From Paraburkholderia solisilvae (GTDB lineage: Bacteria > Pseudomonadota > Gammaproteobacteria > Burkholderiales > Burkholderiaceae), in contig NZ_CADIKF010000035.1 in the NCBI RefSeq assembly GCF_902859875.1, forward strand, positions 17,997 to 81,996: a stretch of DNA of 64,000 bases, given 5' to 3'. The notes beneath the pieces were generated by a model. It had not been told where the DNA came from. It searched no databases and saw only the letters and a list, made by a program, of their open reading frames with translations. Both the position numbers and the translations under genes were made by a program. The first letter of the stretch is position 1, and each line of letters starts with the position of its first letter. Positions 20,568 to 28,923 of the stretch are shown here, in pieces.

Positions 20568-22661
20568 CTAGCGCGGCACGCTGACGATGCCCGCGCCCAC
20601 CTTGATCGCATTCGACGCCGGACTGCCTGCGATCGGCGGCAGGTTCGACGTGCTCAGCGCCGGCCCGGCGCCCGGCGTACCGCCGCGCGGCAGCGTGCGG
20701 ATCACCTGTGACGGCGGCAGCGCCGCGCCGCTTTTCAGATGACTCCACATCAGGTTCAGCGCCTGCAGGTTGTAGTAATGCAGCGGCACGAAGCGGTTAT
20801 CGAAGCCCGCGGTGCTGAGGAACGCATCGAAATGCTGCGCGTTCGTCACTTCGTAGAAAGACAGCTGGCTCTTCGGCCCTTCGGCGAGGCTGTTCATCGC
20901 GAGGTACGCGCGCGACGCGTGATTGACCGGCACCAGCGCATCGCTGCGGCCCTGCACGATGATCGCCGGCTTGCCGTGCAGATTTGCGTTCACGCGGATC
21001 GCATTGACGTTCGTCTGCATCCGCACGTCGCCGTTCGCCCACAGCGCGCGCAGGCAGAGCGCGCCGGTGAAGCTCGCATCGGCGGTCGCGAGCCGGTGAT
21101 CGACGCCCGACGGCGTGATGTTGAACACGAGGTTGATGCCGTTGGTCGGCGGCACGCCGTTGCCGAGACCGAAGACGGTCGGCATCGGCGAGAGCGCCGG
21201 CGTCACGCCCGCGGCGCCTTGCGCGTTCGTCGTGCCGAAGCTGAAACCGCACAGGTTGTCGGCGACATTCGACTTCGTGTACGCGTTCGCGTAGGTGACG
21301 GCCACCGCCGGCACCGCCTGCGAGTCCCACATCGGCGCCTGCAGCAGATCGGAATCCGTTTCGTAACCGGCCGCGTGCAGACGGTTCAACGCATCGGTCG
21401 ATTGCGTCGCGAGATCGCCGCCGCTCACGAGGTTGTTACCGGCGAGCGCGGCGCAGCGCGCCACGCGAATTGACTGGGTGGTGGTGGACGGCAGCGAGGA
21501 CAGATACGGCGCGCCGGCCGCCGCGGACGCTGCCGCCGCACACGGTTGCAGCAGGTTCGCGTAGGTCATGTAGTCGGCAAGCGGCGCGCCCGCGGACGCA
21601 ATGCGCACACCGCCTTCGAGCACCTGCGCATTCGGCGCCATGTTCAGGTTGATCTGCGGCTCGCCGACCACCACCGCGGTGATCCAGCCTTGCGTGTCCT
21701 GTTCCGCGGCCGCAAGCGATGCACCGCCGCCGTTGCTGACCGACGCCGCGATCGTCGTGATGCCGCCCGGCTGATACCGCACGCCGTGACGCGAGCTGTC
21801 GACGAGCGGGGCGAACTGCTGGTTGAGCGCCCAGTACGCGAACTGGATCGCTTCGAGCGTGTCCTTGCCCCAGTCCTGTTCCGGGTTCTGCTGCGAGTGC
21901 GCGTGCTTGTACGCATAGCGGTTCTGAAACGCCTGATTGAAGCTCGCGAGCGTCGACGGCGCCAGGTTCGCGCTGAAGAGGCTCTTCACGCCGGCGGCGC
22001 CTGCATTCGCGAGCCGGCCGTCGATCAGCGTGACCAGGTTGGTGATCAGTTCATGCGCGCCGTTGCCGCCGCCCTTGTCGGTATAGGCGACCGCGCAGCC
22101 GCGCTTCAAACCCCATTCGCCGGCTGCGGAAATCGCGCCATACACGCCGCGCGAACCCGACGAGGTCGCGGTGACGATACATGGATTCGCCGGATCGAAA
22201 CTCGCTGGCACCTGCACGAGCAGCGTCACGTTCTGGCGGCCGCTGCCGTCGTCCGCGTACGCGAGGTATTCGGTGCCGGGAATCTTGCCTTCGCCGAGCG
22301 TGTCGTTGCCGTTCAGGTCGATATTCGGCCCCCAGAAGCGGCCGTACCCGCCGTTCGCGGTGATGTCGACGAGGGCGCGGTAGTTCGACCAGATCGCGAG
22401 GCGCCGCAGCTCGGCAGCGCTCGGCGCGGCCGGGTTCGCGAAGCCCGGCGCATTGCCGGCGAGGCCGGTCTTGCCGAGGCCGGCGGTGAGCAGATCGTCG
22501 GTATTGCCGTCATAGGCGACGGTGGTCATGCTGTTCGACACGATGAAATTCGGCATCGTGTTGACCGGCGGGCTGCTGTCGCCGCCGTGCCCGCAGCCGG
22601 ATGCGAGCATGCTCGCGCAGCATGCGGCGAGGGTAAAACGCAAGGACGGGATGGACGGCAT
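20568..22661 (-). CDS. D-(-)-3-hydroxybutyrate oligomer hydrolase family lipoprotein, 697 aa
   Basis: A large secreted hydrolase of the 3-hydroxybutyrate-oligomer hydrolase (3HBOH) family, which in PHB-degrading betaproteobacteria cleaves short oligomers released from polyhydroxybutyrate. The signal sequence ends in lipobox LASGC (Cys23), so it is probably a lipoprotein. The early block GNTDDLLTAGLGKTGLAG is characteristic. IAASVSNGGGASLAAAEQDT contains the probable nucleophile serine. IIVQGRSDALVPVNHASRAY supplies the late Asp region, with a His in NAQHFDAF. The start is the ATG with AGGGAGA before it. The same frame stays open upstream through an 8-bp repeat array, giving a spurious repetitive N-terminal extension. 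Paralogues of intracellular type (PhaZ2) lack such a signal. Confidence 0.88.
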   Translation of the reverse strand: MPSIPSLRFTLAACCASMLASGCGHGGDSSPPVNTMPNFIVSNSMTTVAYDGNTDDLLTAGLGKTGLAGNAPGFANPAAPSAAELRRLAIWSNYRALVDITANGGYGRFWGPNIDLNGNDTLGEGKIPGTEYLAYADDGSGRQNVTLLVQVPASFDPANPCIVTATSSGSRGVYGAISAAGEWGLKRGCAVAYTDKGGGNGAHELITNLVTLIDGRLANAGAAGVKSLFSANLAPSTLASFNQAFQNRYAYKHAHSQQNPEQDWGKDTLEAIQFAYWALNQQFAPLVDSSRHGVRYQPGGITTIAASVSNGGGASLAAAEQDTQGWITAVVVGEPQINLNMAPNAQVLEGGVRIASAGAPLADYMTYANLLQPCAAAASAAAGAPYLSSLPSTTTQSIRVARCAALAGNNLVSGGDLATQSTDALNRLHAAGYETDSDLLQAPMWDSQAVPAVAVTYANAYTKSNVADNLCGFSFGTTNAQGAAGVTPALSPMPTVFGLGNGVPPTNGINLVFNITPSGVDHRLATADASFTGALCLRALWANGDVRMQTNVNAIRVNANLHGKPAIIVQGRSDALVPVNHASRAYLAMNSLAEGPKSQLSFYEVTNAQHFDAFLSTAGFDNRFVPLHYYNLQALNLMWSHLKSGAALPPSQVIRTLPRGGTPGAGPALSTSNLPPIAGSPASNAIKVGAGIVSVPR

Positions 22662-22681
22662 GGTTGTCTCCCTCGCGAGCT

Positions 22682-22841
22682 GGCGCTTTGGCGCTTTGGC
22701 ACTTTGGCACTTTGGCACTTTGGCACTTTGGCACTTCGGCACTTCGGCACTTCGGCACTTCGGCGCTTTGGCACTTCGGCGCTTTGGCACTTCGGCGCTT
22801 TGGCACTTCGGCGCTTCGGCGCTTCGGCGCTTCGGCACTTC
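22682..22841. repeat. 8-bp tandem repeat, 20 copies, upstream of oligomer hydrolase
   Basis: Twenty contiguous octamers GGCRCTTY (minus strand RAAGYGCC) end 20 bases before the hydrolase ATG, next to its ribosome binding site. Two variable positions alternate, so the copies have diverged. The array would sit in the 5' untranslated region if the promoter is upstream. The unit is not a multiple of three. Confidence 0.97.
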
Positions 22842-23007
22842 GGCGCACGCGCCCCGCGCCGCGCAACTCCGGCCTGGCGCTCGAGCCCCTATCGGGCGTC
22901 GTACGGCGAACCGACGGGCGTTCGCGCTTCAGCACCTGACCGGGTCCCACGCCGAACACTGCATCGCACACCGCATCATCGCCAGCCAACCGCCGCGCAT
23001 AAAACAG

Positions 23008-23038
23008 AACGGGCTTCGGAGGCAATCCGAAGCCCGTT
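23008..23038 (-). terminator. Rho-independent terminator after the BON gene
   Basis: A perfect 13-bp stem, AACGGGCTTCGGA/TCCGAAGCCCGTT, with a 5-base loop lies about 100 bases beyond the BON gene stop. On the minus strand it is followed by CTGTTTTA. The other bases of the 22662-23136 gap are the octamer array and promoter-region sequence. Confidence 0.85.
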
Positions 23039-23136
23039 CATCATAGCGGCTTAATCGAACCCCGCGTGGCCATCCGGCGGCCCCGCCTGGTCCCGCGCAA
23101 CATGCCCATCACATGTTGCGCGTCATCGCGCGGCAG

Positions 23137-23484
23137 TTACTGCTGCTGCACGTTCAGCTTGTTCGACACCGACGCCACGCCGGCCACGCCCTTCGCCGTC
23201 GTGCCGGCGAGGTCGATCTGGCCCTGGTCGGGCACCGAGCCGGTCAGCGTCACAGCGCCGCCCTTCGCGCGCACATTGATGCTCGACACGTCGAGACCCT
23301 TCGCCTTCGCGAGTGCAGCACGCACTTTGTGACCCAACTGGCGGTTCGCCTTCTTGTCAGCCTTCGCGCTGGCTGCCGGAGCCGTTTGGGCGTCCGCAGC
23401 CGCATCGCTTGCCTGCGCGTACACATTGCACGCGACCATCACTGCCACCACGCCACCCAGCGCCTTCAAAACTGCCGATTTCAT
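23137..23484 (-). CDS. periplasmic BON-domain protein, 115 aa
   Basis: A small exported protein with signal peptide MKSAVLKALGGVVAVMVACNVYAQ and an Ala/Lys-rich linker. One BON domain follows, with the core INVRAKGGAVTLTGSVPDQG and the closing GVAGVASVSNKLNV. BON domains bind membranes or peptidoglycan and are linked to envelope stress (OsmY/DolP). The start is fixed by AAAAAGGAG before the ATG. It is monocistronic with its own terminator. Confidence 0.9.
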   Translation of the reverse strand: MKSAVLKALGGVVAVMVACNVYAQASDAAADAQTAPAASAKADKKANRQLGHKVRAALAKAKGLDVSSINVRAKGGAVTLTGSVPDQGQIDLAGTTAKGVAGVASVSNKLNVQQQ

Positions 23485-24108
23485 GTTTTCTCCTTTTTCA
23501 CTTCGGATTGGACCCGGTCGGGCCTGACCGCATCGCGGCTTCGTTACGACTTCGTTCAAACGAGCCGACGCGTGTGTGCGGCAGCGCGCAACCGCCCAGC
23601 CAGCAAGGACGGGAAGACGCGCGCCGGCACGGCGTCGGCCGATTGACGGGCGCACGCTGCAAGGCGAGAGACGAGAGGCGGGAAAACGGGAACGGCCGCG
23701 ATTGATCCGATTGCTTGCACCGCGCATGAAACGCGACTGCATGACAGTAGCCGGCCGGCCCGGCGCCGCGCGGCTGCGCAGACGCCCGGTTCTTGTGACC
23801 GGATCGTGCTTGCGCGTGCGCTGTTGCGCGGCAGCGCCGCCAATTTAATTCAGGCTGACAAAATTCGCAAAGCTTTTAACGCCGGTACGCGGATGTTCCG
23901 CTCAAATGTTGCGCGGCCGACGAAAAACCGCTTGCATGCGCACGCACTTCGTACTCACGATTTGTTACGGGTTTATGGCCCGCGCGCCGGCTGCCGCACG
24001 CGCATTCTCATGTACCATCGGCGCGAGTACGGGCACCCTGCCGCCGCCATACCACCGCCATCAGTACTCCGTTTCGACAGCACGCCGACCCAGCCGTCAC
24101 GCACTCCA
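23485..24108. other. divergent intergenic region
   Basis: About 620 bases lie between the BON gene (minus) and the TAXI gene (plus). An AT-richer patch at 23845-23880 with CTGACA and a TAACGC 16 bases later could be part of a plus-strand promoter. No gene was accepted, although the TAXI reading frame is open from 23806. Confidence 0.45.
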
Positions 24109-25965
24109 ATGACAGACTCCACCGGCCCCGACAGCGATCCGAAGCCTGCAGCCAAGGGCAACCCCGACGCCCATCCCGAGGCCGGGCGCGGCGCCGCCCT
24201 GCACGCCGATGCCCAGGCCGACGCGCGGGCCGACAGCAAGGCCGGCACCAAGGCCGATTCCAGGGCCGATGCCCAGGCCGACCTCCAGCCCGGCGCGAAG
24301 CGCCCTCGCCTCGTTGCGCGCTTCGTCGCGATCTCGTGGCGGGATCTCGCGGTCACGTTCGGCCCGATCCTGCTGATCAGCGCGGTCGCGATCTGGGCCG
24401 CGGTGCGGCTGATCCAGCCCGCGCCGCCCGCCACGCTGACGCTCAGCGCGGGCCCGCACGGCAGCACGTTCTGGAATGCCGCGCAGCGCTACAAGGAAAT
24501 CCTCGCGCGCAACCGCGTAACGCTCAATGTGCTGGAATCGGAAGGTTCGGCCGACAATCTGCGGCGCCTCACGGACCCGAAATTCAACGTCGATGTCGCA
24601 TTCGTGCAGGACGGCATCGCGCAAGGCAAGACCGACGGCCTGATGTCGCTCGGCAGCGTCGCGTATGTGCCGGTTGCGATTTTCTACCACGGCATGACGG
24701 TCGATTATCTGTCGCAATTCAAGGGTCAGCGCATCGCGATCGGCGCCGAAGGCAGCGGCACGCGCGAACTCGCGCTGGCGCTGCTCGCGGCAAACGGCAT
24801 CACGCCGGGCGGCCCGACGAAGCTGTTGCCGCTGTCCGGCGACGAGGCGGCGAAAGCGCTCGTCGACGGCAAGATCGATGCGGCGTTTCTGACCGGCGAT
24901 TCCGCGCAGCCGCCGGTGATGGTGAAGCTGTTCCGCACGCCGAATATCCAGTTCTACGACTTCACGCAGGCACAGGCGTACGAGGGGCGCTTTCCGTACC
25001 TGACGCGCATCGCGTTGCCGATGGGCGCGCTCGATCTCGGCAAGAACATACCGGCGCAGACGTTGCAGATGGTCGCGCCGACCGCCGAACTGGTCGCGCG
25101 CACGTCGCTGCACCCGGCGCTCTCCGACCTGCTGATCGAGGCCGCGCGCGAAGTGCACGGCAAGGCGAGCGTGCTGCAGCGCGCGGGCGACTTCCCGGCG
25201 CCGCTCGCGCACGACTTCCCGATCAGCGACGACGCAGCGCGCTATTACAAGTCGGGCAAGAGCTTCCTGTACCGCGCGCTGCCGTTCTGGATCGCGAGCC
25301 TCGCGGACCGGCTGCTGGTCGTGCTGGTGCCGATCATCGTCGTGCTGATTCCAGGCTTGCGGCTCGTGCCGTCGCTGTACGCGTGGCGCGTGCGCTCGCG
25401 CATCTACCGCTGGTACGGCGCGCTGATCTCGATCGAGCGCGGCGCGCTGTCCGAAACGTCGCAGGCCGAGCGCGAGGCGCTGATCGAGCGGCTCGATGCG
25501 ATCGAGGAAGCGGTCAACGGGCTCAAGATGCCGCTCGCCTATGCGGACCAGTTTTATGTGCTGCGCGAGCATATCGGTTTCGTGCGCGAGCGGCTGATGC
25601 ATCCGCGGGACGCGCATGGCGACCCACACGGCGACGCGCAGGCGGATGGGCGCGGTGGGCCGGCGGCTGCGCCTGCCGGTGGCGCAGGTGACGGGGAGGT
25701 GGCGGGCGGCGCGCAGGCCGCTCGATCGGAGAACACCGCCAGCGCGGGCGAAGCGGGCGAAGCGGGCGAAGCGGCCGAAGCGGTCGATTCGGGCGAAACC
25801 GCGCAGCCGGCCGCCACCAGCACCGGTGCGACGGCCGCCGGAGGGGAGAAAATCGCCGGCGCGGCTGAAACTGCTGATCCGGCTGAAACCCCGCGGCCGG
25901 CTACCGCCAGCCCCGCGACCGCCGAAGCGTCGACCGCCGGCACCGGGCGCAACGACCCCGCGTAG
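24109..25965 (+). CDS. TAXI-family TRAP solute-binding protein, membrane-tethered, 618 aa
   Basis: A TAXI-type solute-binding protein. After a long Asp/Ala/Lys low-complexity N-terminus there is a transmembrane helix (VTFGPILLISAVAIWAAVRL, about residues 80-100). The TAXI core then opens LTLSAGPHGSTFWNAAQRYK and includes VAFVQDGIAQGKTDGLMSLG and IAIGAEGSGTRELALALLAA. A second hydrophobic segment (DRLLVVLVPIIVVLIPGLRL) precedes a cytoplasmic helical part. The last ~110 residues are Ala/Glu/Gly/Pro low complexity (GEAGEAGEAAEA). TAXI proteins normally feed a fused TRAP permease, and none is adjacent. The start at MTDSTGPD is the best guess. Confidence 0.85.
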   Translation: MTDSTGPDSDPKPAAKGNPDAHPEAGRGAALHADAQADARADSKAGTKADSRADAQADLQPGAKRPRLVARFVAISWRDLAVTFGPILLISAVAIWAAVRLIQPAPPATLTLSAGPHGSTFWNAAQRYKEILARNRVTLNVLESEGSADNLRRLTDPKFNVDVAFVQDGIAQGKTDGLMSLGSVAYVPVAIFYHGMTVDYLSQFKGQRIAIGAEGSGTRELALALLAANGITPGGPTKLLPLSGDEAAKALVDGKIDAAFLTGDSAQPPVMVKLFRTPNIQFYDFTQAQAYEGRFPYLTRIALPMGALDLGKNIPAQTLQMVAPTAELVARTSLHPALSDLLIEAAREVHGKASVLQRAGDFPAPLAHDFPISDDAARYYKSGKSFLYRALPFWIASLADRLLVVLVPIIVVLIPGLRLVPSLYAWRVRSRIYRWYGALISIERGALSETSQAEREALIERLDAIEEAVNGLKMPLAYADQFYVLREHIGFVRERLMHPRDAHGDPHGDAQADGRGGPAAAPAGGAGDGEVAGGAQAARSENTASAGEAGEAGEAAEAVDSGETAQPAATSTGATAAGGEKIAGAAETADPAETPRPATASPATAEASTAGTGRNDPA

Positions 25966-26211
25966 CGACAGCACGCTGCGCCGTCCCGAGCAGCGCCTTT
26001 GGCATCACGGCGGCGGCGCCGCAAAGGTCCGCGCAGCTTCAGCACATTTGCCACGCATTGAACCGCCGATGTCCCGCTGCGGCACGTCCGGTGCTGCGCA
26101 CCGGTCCGGCTTTGCGTAAGATCGAGGGCAACCGGCACGGCGCCCGTCAGAAACGCCCGACTGCACGTTCGGCAGCGGCGCCTTGCCACACTGGAAATCC
26201 CGGGAGACATC

Positions 26212-26865
26212 ATGACCGATGGCATCGACGCCACGCAGCCACTGTGGTTTTACGACTTTGTCTCGCCGTTTTCGTACCTGCTGCTCGAACAGCATGACAA
26301 ATGGCCGGGCCTGCCGTTCGTGATGACGCCCGTCCTGCTGAACGAGCTGTACGGCCACTGGCGGCAGCGCCTCGCATACGACGTTCCGGCCAAGCGCATT
26401 TTCACCTATCGCTATGCGCTCTTTCGCGCGGAGCAACTCGGCATTCCGTTCAAGATGCCGCCGCTGCATCCGTTCGATTCGATCAAGCCGATGCGCCTCG
26501 CGGCGGCGCTCCACGCGGACGTCAATACGGTGCGCGAAATCTTCCGCTTTATCTGGCGCGAAGGCCGCGACCCGTCGACACCCGAGAACTTCGCGCTGCT
26601 GTGCGAGCGCCTCGGCATCGCGGACGGACCGGAACTCGTCGAACGTGAAGAAGCGAAAGCGCAACTGCAGCGCAACACCGCCGACGCGATCGCGCTCGGC
26701 GTATTCGGTGTGCCGACGTTCTGGCTGAACAAACAGCTGTTCTGGGGCGAAGACGCATTGCCGATGGTGCTGTATTGCGCGCGCACGCCGAACTGGCTGG
26801 AGTCGAAAGAGGTGAAGCGGATCACGTCGCTGCCGTCGGCGTTCCCGAAGTCGAAGACGGTGTGA
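26212..26865 (+). CDS. DsbA-fold protein, 2-hydroxychromene-2-carboxylate isomerase family, 217 aa
   Basis: A cytoplasmic kappa-GST/DsbA-fold protein of the HCCA isomerase (NahD) family. The N-terminal motif is LWFYDFVSPFSYLLLEQ, with the Ser that replaces the redox Cys. The C-terminal block is ALGVFGVPTFWLNKQLFWGE, with the cis-Pro loop. HCCA isomerases act with glutathione in naphthalene breakdown, but many homologues act elsewhere, and no aromatic pathway genes are next to it. GGGAG sits before the ATG. It is monocistronic. Confidence 0.88.
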   Translation: MTDGIDATQPLWFYDFVSPFSYLLLEQHDKWPGLPFVMTPVLLNELYGHWRQRLAYDVPAKRIFTYRYALFRAEQLGIPFKMPPLHPFDSIKPMRLAAALHADVNTVREIFRFIWREGRDPSTPENFALLCERLGIADGPELVEREEAKAQLQRNTADAIALGVFGVPTFWLNKQLFWGEDALPMVLYCARTPNWLESKEVKRITSLPSAFPKSKTV

Positions 26866-27103
26866 CCGCACGCGGGCGCCGCAACAGGCCGCTTCCGCGC
26901 GGTGCGCATATCGCCCCGCAGGCGTGCCCGCAGCGCGCGAGCGGCATCCGGCTCCCGCCCGGGCGGCATGTAATGCCCGCCATACCGGGCCCGCTATGCC
27001 CGGCGCGCCCGGTATGGCCTAAGGTTAGGCAAGCGCACCGACATGCCGCACCCTGCTTCGCCGCGCACCGCGCCGTGCGGTTTTCGCCGCTTCGCCCAAC
27101 CTG

Positions 27104-27130
27104 ACCGACGACACCGACGACACCGACGAC
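27104..27130. repeat. 9-bp tandem repeat, 3 copies, before LysR start
   Basis: Three exact copies of ACCGACGAC immediately precede the proposed GTG start of the LysR gene and are in frame with it (Thr-Asp-Asp). They could belong to the protein if translation begins further upstream. Confidence 0.8.
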
Positions 27131-27139
27131 ACACCCATC

Positions 27140-28144
27140 GTGGACGATCCCGCCGCTTCCCTCGATATCTGGCTCGTGCGCGTGCTGCGCACGCTGCTCG
27201 TCGAGCGCAGCGTCACGCAGACGGCGCTGCGTCTGAACCAGACGCAGCCTGCGATCAGCACCGCGCTGCGCAAGCTGCGCGAAACGCTGAACGATCCGAT
27301 TCTCGTGCGCGGCAAGTCGGGGATGGTGCCGACCGAGTATGGCGAGTCGCTGCTCGCCACCGTGCAGCAGGTGTTGCGCGACGTCGATTTCGTCGCGACG
27401 CCGCATGGCGACTTCGATCCGGCGCGCTCGCGCCGGATCTTCCGCATCGCGGCGCCCGACTATCTGAACGATTTCTTTATGCCGACCGTGATCGCGCAAT
27501 TCCGCGACGCGGCGCCGCACGCGCGGCTCGAGATCGAGTCGCTCGGCCCGCTGCTCGATCATGCGACGGCGCTCGATACCGGCGAGCTCGATCTGGTGAT
27601 CGGCAACTGGCCGAAGCCGGACGAACGCTTCGAGCGCAGCGACCTTTTTTCGGACACGGTCGTCTGCATGATGCGCGCGGACCATCCGCTCGCGCAGACG
27701 CCGCTCACACGCGACGCGTATCTGGCGGCGCCGCACCTTGCGCCGACGCCGTACAGCGGTGGGCGCGGCGGCGCAATCGATGCGGGCTTCGCGCGTGCGG
27801 GCGCGCAGCGCCGGGTCGTCGCGATGCTGCCGTACTTCGGGCTGGTGCCGCATGTGCTGCTGCACTCGGACCTGATCTTCACGACGACGCGGCGTTTCGC
27901 GATGCATTACGCGGCACTCCTGCCGCTCGCGGTCGTCGAGGTGCCGATTCCGTTTCCGCGTATCCGCTGCTATCAGATGTGGCATCCGCGGACCGACCGT
28001 CCAAGCGACCTCGGCTGGCTGCGCGGCGTGATGGCGCAGGTATCGGCGGGGCTGATTGCGCCGAGGCCGCGGCGCGCGCGGCAGGACGCCGGGGCGGCCG
28101 CGCCGGCCGATGCGGATGAAGCGCGGGCGCGGGCGAGAATTTGA
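27140..28144 (+). CDS. LysR-family regulator (NodD/NahR-like), 334 aa
   Basis: A LysR-type regulator with a winged-helix N-terminus (LVERSVTQTALRLNQTQPAI then LRETLNDPILVRGKSGMVPT) and a periplasmic-binding-like effector domain (PDYLNDFFMPTVIAQFRDAA, ELDLVIGNWPKPDERF). The DPILVRGKSGMVPT pattern places it near the NodD/NahR/PcpR branch. The start is a GTG with no clear ribosome binding site. The frame is open upstream to a stop at 27026, and a 9-bp repeat lies just before the GTG, so the N-terminus is uncertain. It converges on the xdh genes, which it may or may not control. Confidence 0.88.
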   Translation: MDDPAASLDIWLVRVLRTLLVERSVTQTALRLNQTQPAISTALRKLRETLNDPILVRGKSGMVPTEYGESLLATVQQVLRDVDFVATPHGDFDPARSRRIFRIAAPDYLNDFFMPTVIAQFRDAAPHARLEIESLGPLLDHATALDTGELDLVIGNWPKPDERFERSDLFSDTVVCMMRADHPLAQTPLTRDAYLAAPHLAPTPYSGGRGGAIDAGFARAGAQRRVVAMLPYFGLVPHVLLHSDLIFTTTRRFAMHYAALLPLAVVEVPIPFPRIRCYQMWHPRTDRPSDLGWLRGVMAQVSAGLIAPRPRRARQDAGAAAPADADEARARARI

Positions 28145-28215
28145 GCGCGGGGTAGAACATTGCCTGGCTTGCGAGGCGACCGCGTTACACGGCCGCGATG
28201 TGTAGCCGCTTCATG

Positions 28216-28335
28216 CAGGCGCTTTATGCGGGTGCTATATGCGAGTGCTATATGCAGGCGCATCGCACAGCCGTTATACAGCCGTGTCAAACAGCCGCGT
28301 TACGCAGTCGTTACACAGCCGCGTTACACAACCGC
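28216..28335. repeat. degenerate ~13-bp repeats between convergent LysR and xdhC
   Basis: Three TATATGCGRGTGC-like units (about 28225-28262) are followed by ACACAGCCGCGTT-like units (about 28266-28335). The second set includes the xdhC stop codon at 28324-28326. Confidence 0.65.
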
Positions 28336-28923
28336 ATGATCAACCAACCGCGACGCGCCATAGCACGCAGCATGCTGCGCGCCACGCACTTGCAGCAGCT
28401 CCGCGCATACCGCCAGCGCAATCGCATGCGGCGCCTTGTCGACGATGCCGTCGATACCGATCGGGCAGGTCATCGCGGCGAGCCGCGCCGGGTCGACGCC
28501 GCGCTCGATCAGCCGGCGCTCGAATTTCACGCGCTTTGTCTTCGAGCCGATCATCCCGAAGTAGGTGAAATCGCGCCGCCGCATGATGCGCGTCGTCAGT
28601 GCGAAGTCGAGCGCGTGGTTGTGCGTCATCACGAGAAAGTACGCACCCGCCGGCGCGCTGTCGACGAGCGCATCCGGTGTGTCGGTCGCTTCGATCTGCA
28701 CGTTCGCCGGCACCTCGTCCGGGAACAGCTCGTCGCGCTCGTCCACCCAGTGCACGACGCACGGCAGGCTGCCGAGCAACGCGATGAGCGCGTGTCCGAC
28801 GTGGCCCGCGCCGAACAGCACGATATGCATCGGCATCGTCCGCACATTCGTGCGATGGCCGCGCAAGCCACTGCTGTTCCGACCGGTCTGCGACGCCGGC
28901 ATCGAGAAACACGAGTTCATCAT
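28324..28923 (-). CDS. xdhC: XdhC-like protein lacking its N-terminal domain, 199 aa
   Basis: This matches only the C-terminal Rossmann half of XdhC, the chaperone that loads sulfurated molybdenum cofactor into xanthine dehydrogenase. It shows MHIVLFGAGHVGHALIALLG, HWVDERDELFPDEVP, YFLVMTHNHALDFALT and the closing CPIGIDGIVDKAPHAIALAV. Full-length XdhC is about 300-350 residues with an N-terminal XdhC/CoxI domain. Here only about 31 unrelated residues (beginning MMNSCFSMPASQTG) precede the Rossmann fold. Its ATG overlaps the xdhB stop as ATGA, so this is the translated form unless an upstream deletion or sequence error exists. Activity is doubtful or altered. Confidence 0.8.
   Translation of the reverse strand: MMNSCFSMPASQTGRNSSGLRGHRTNVRTMPMHIVLFGAGHVGHALIALLGSLPCVVHWVDERDELFPDEVPANVQIEATDTPDALVDSAPAGAYFLVMTHNHALDFALTTRIMRRRDFTYFGMIGSKTKRVKFERRLIERGVDPARLAAMTCPIGIDGIVDKAPHAIALAVCAELLQVRGAQHAACYGASRLVDHAVV

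Noticed and set aside
22664..22939. Repetitive peptide genes across the octamer array
   Set aside because: The frames are open only because the 8-bp unit lacks stops in several phases; they have no ribosome binding site and no conserved sequence.
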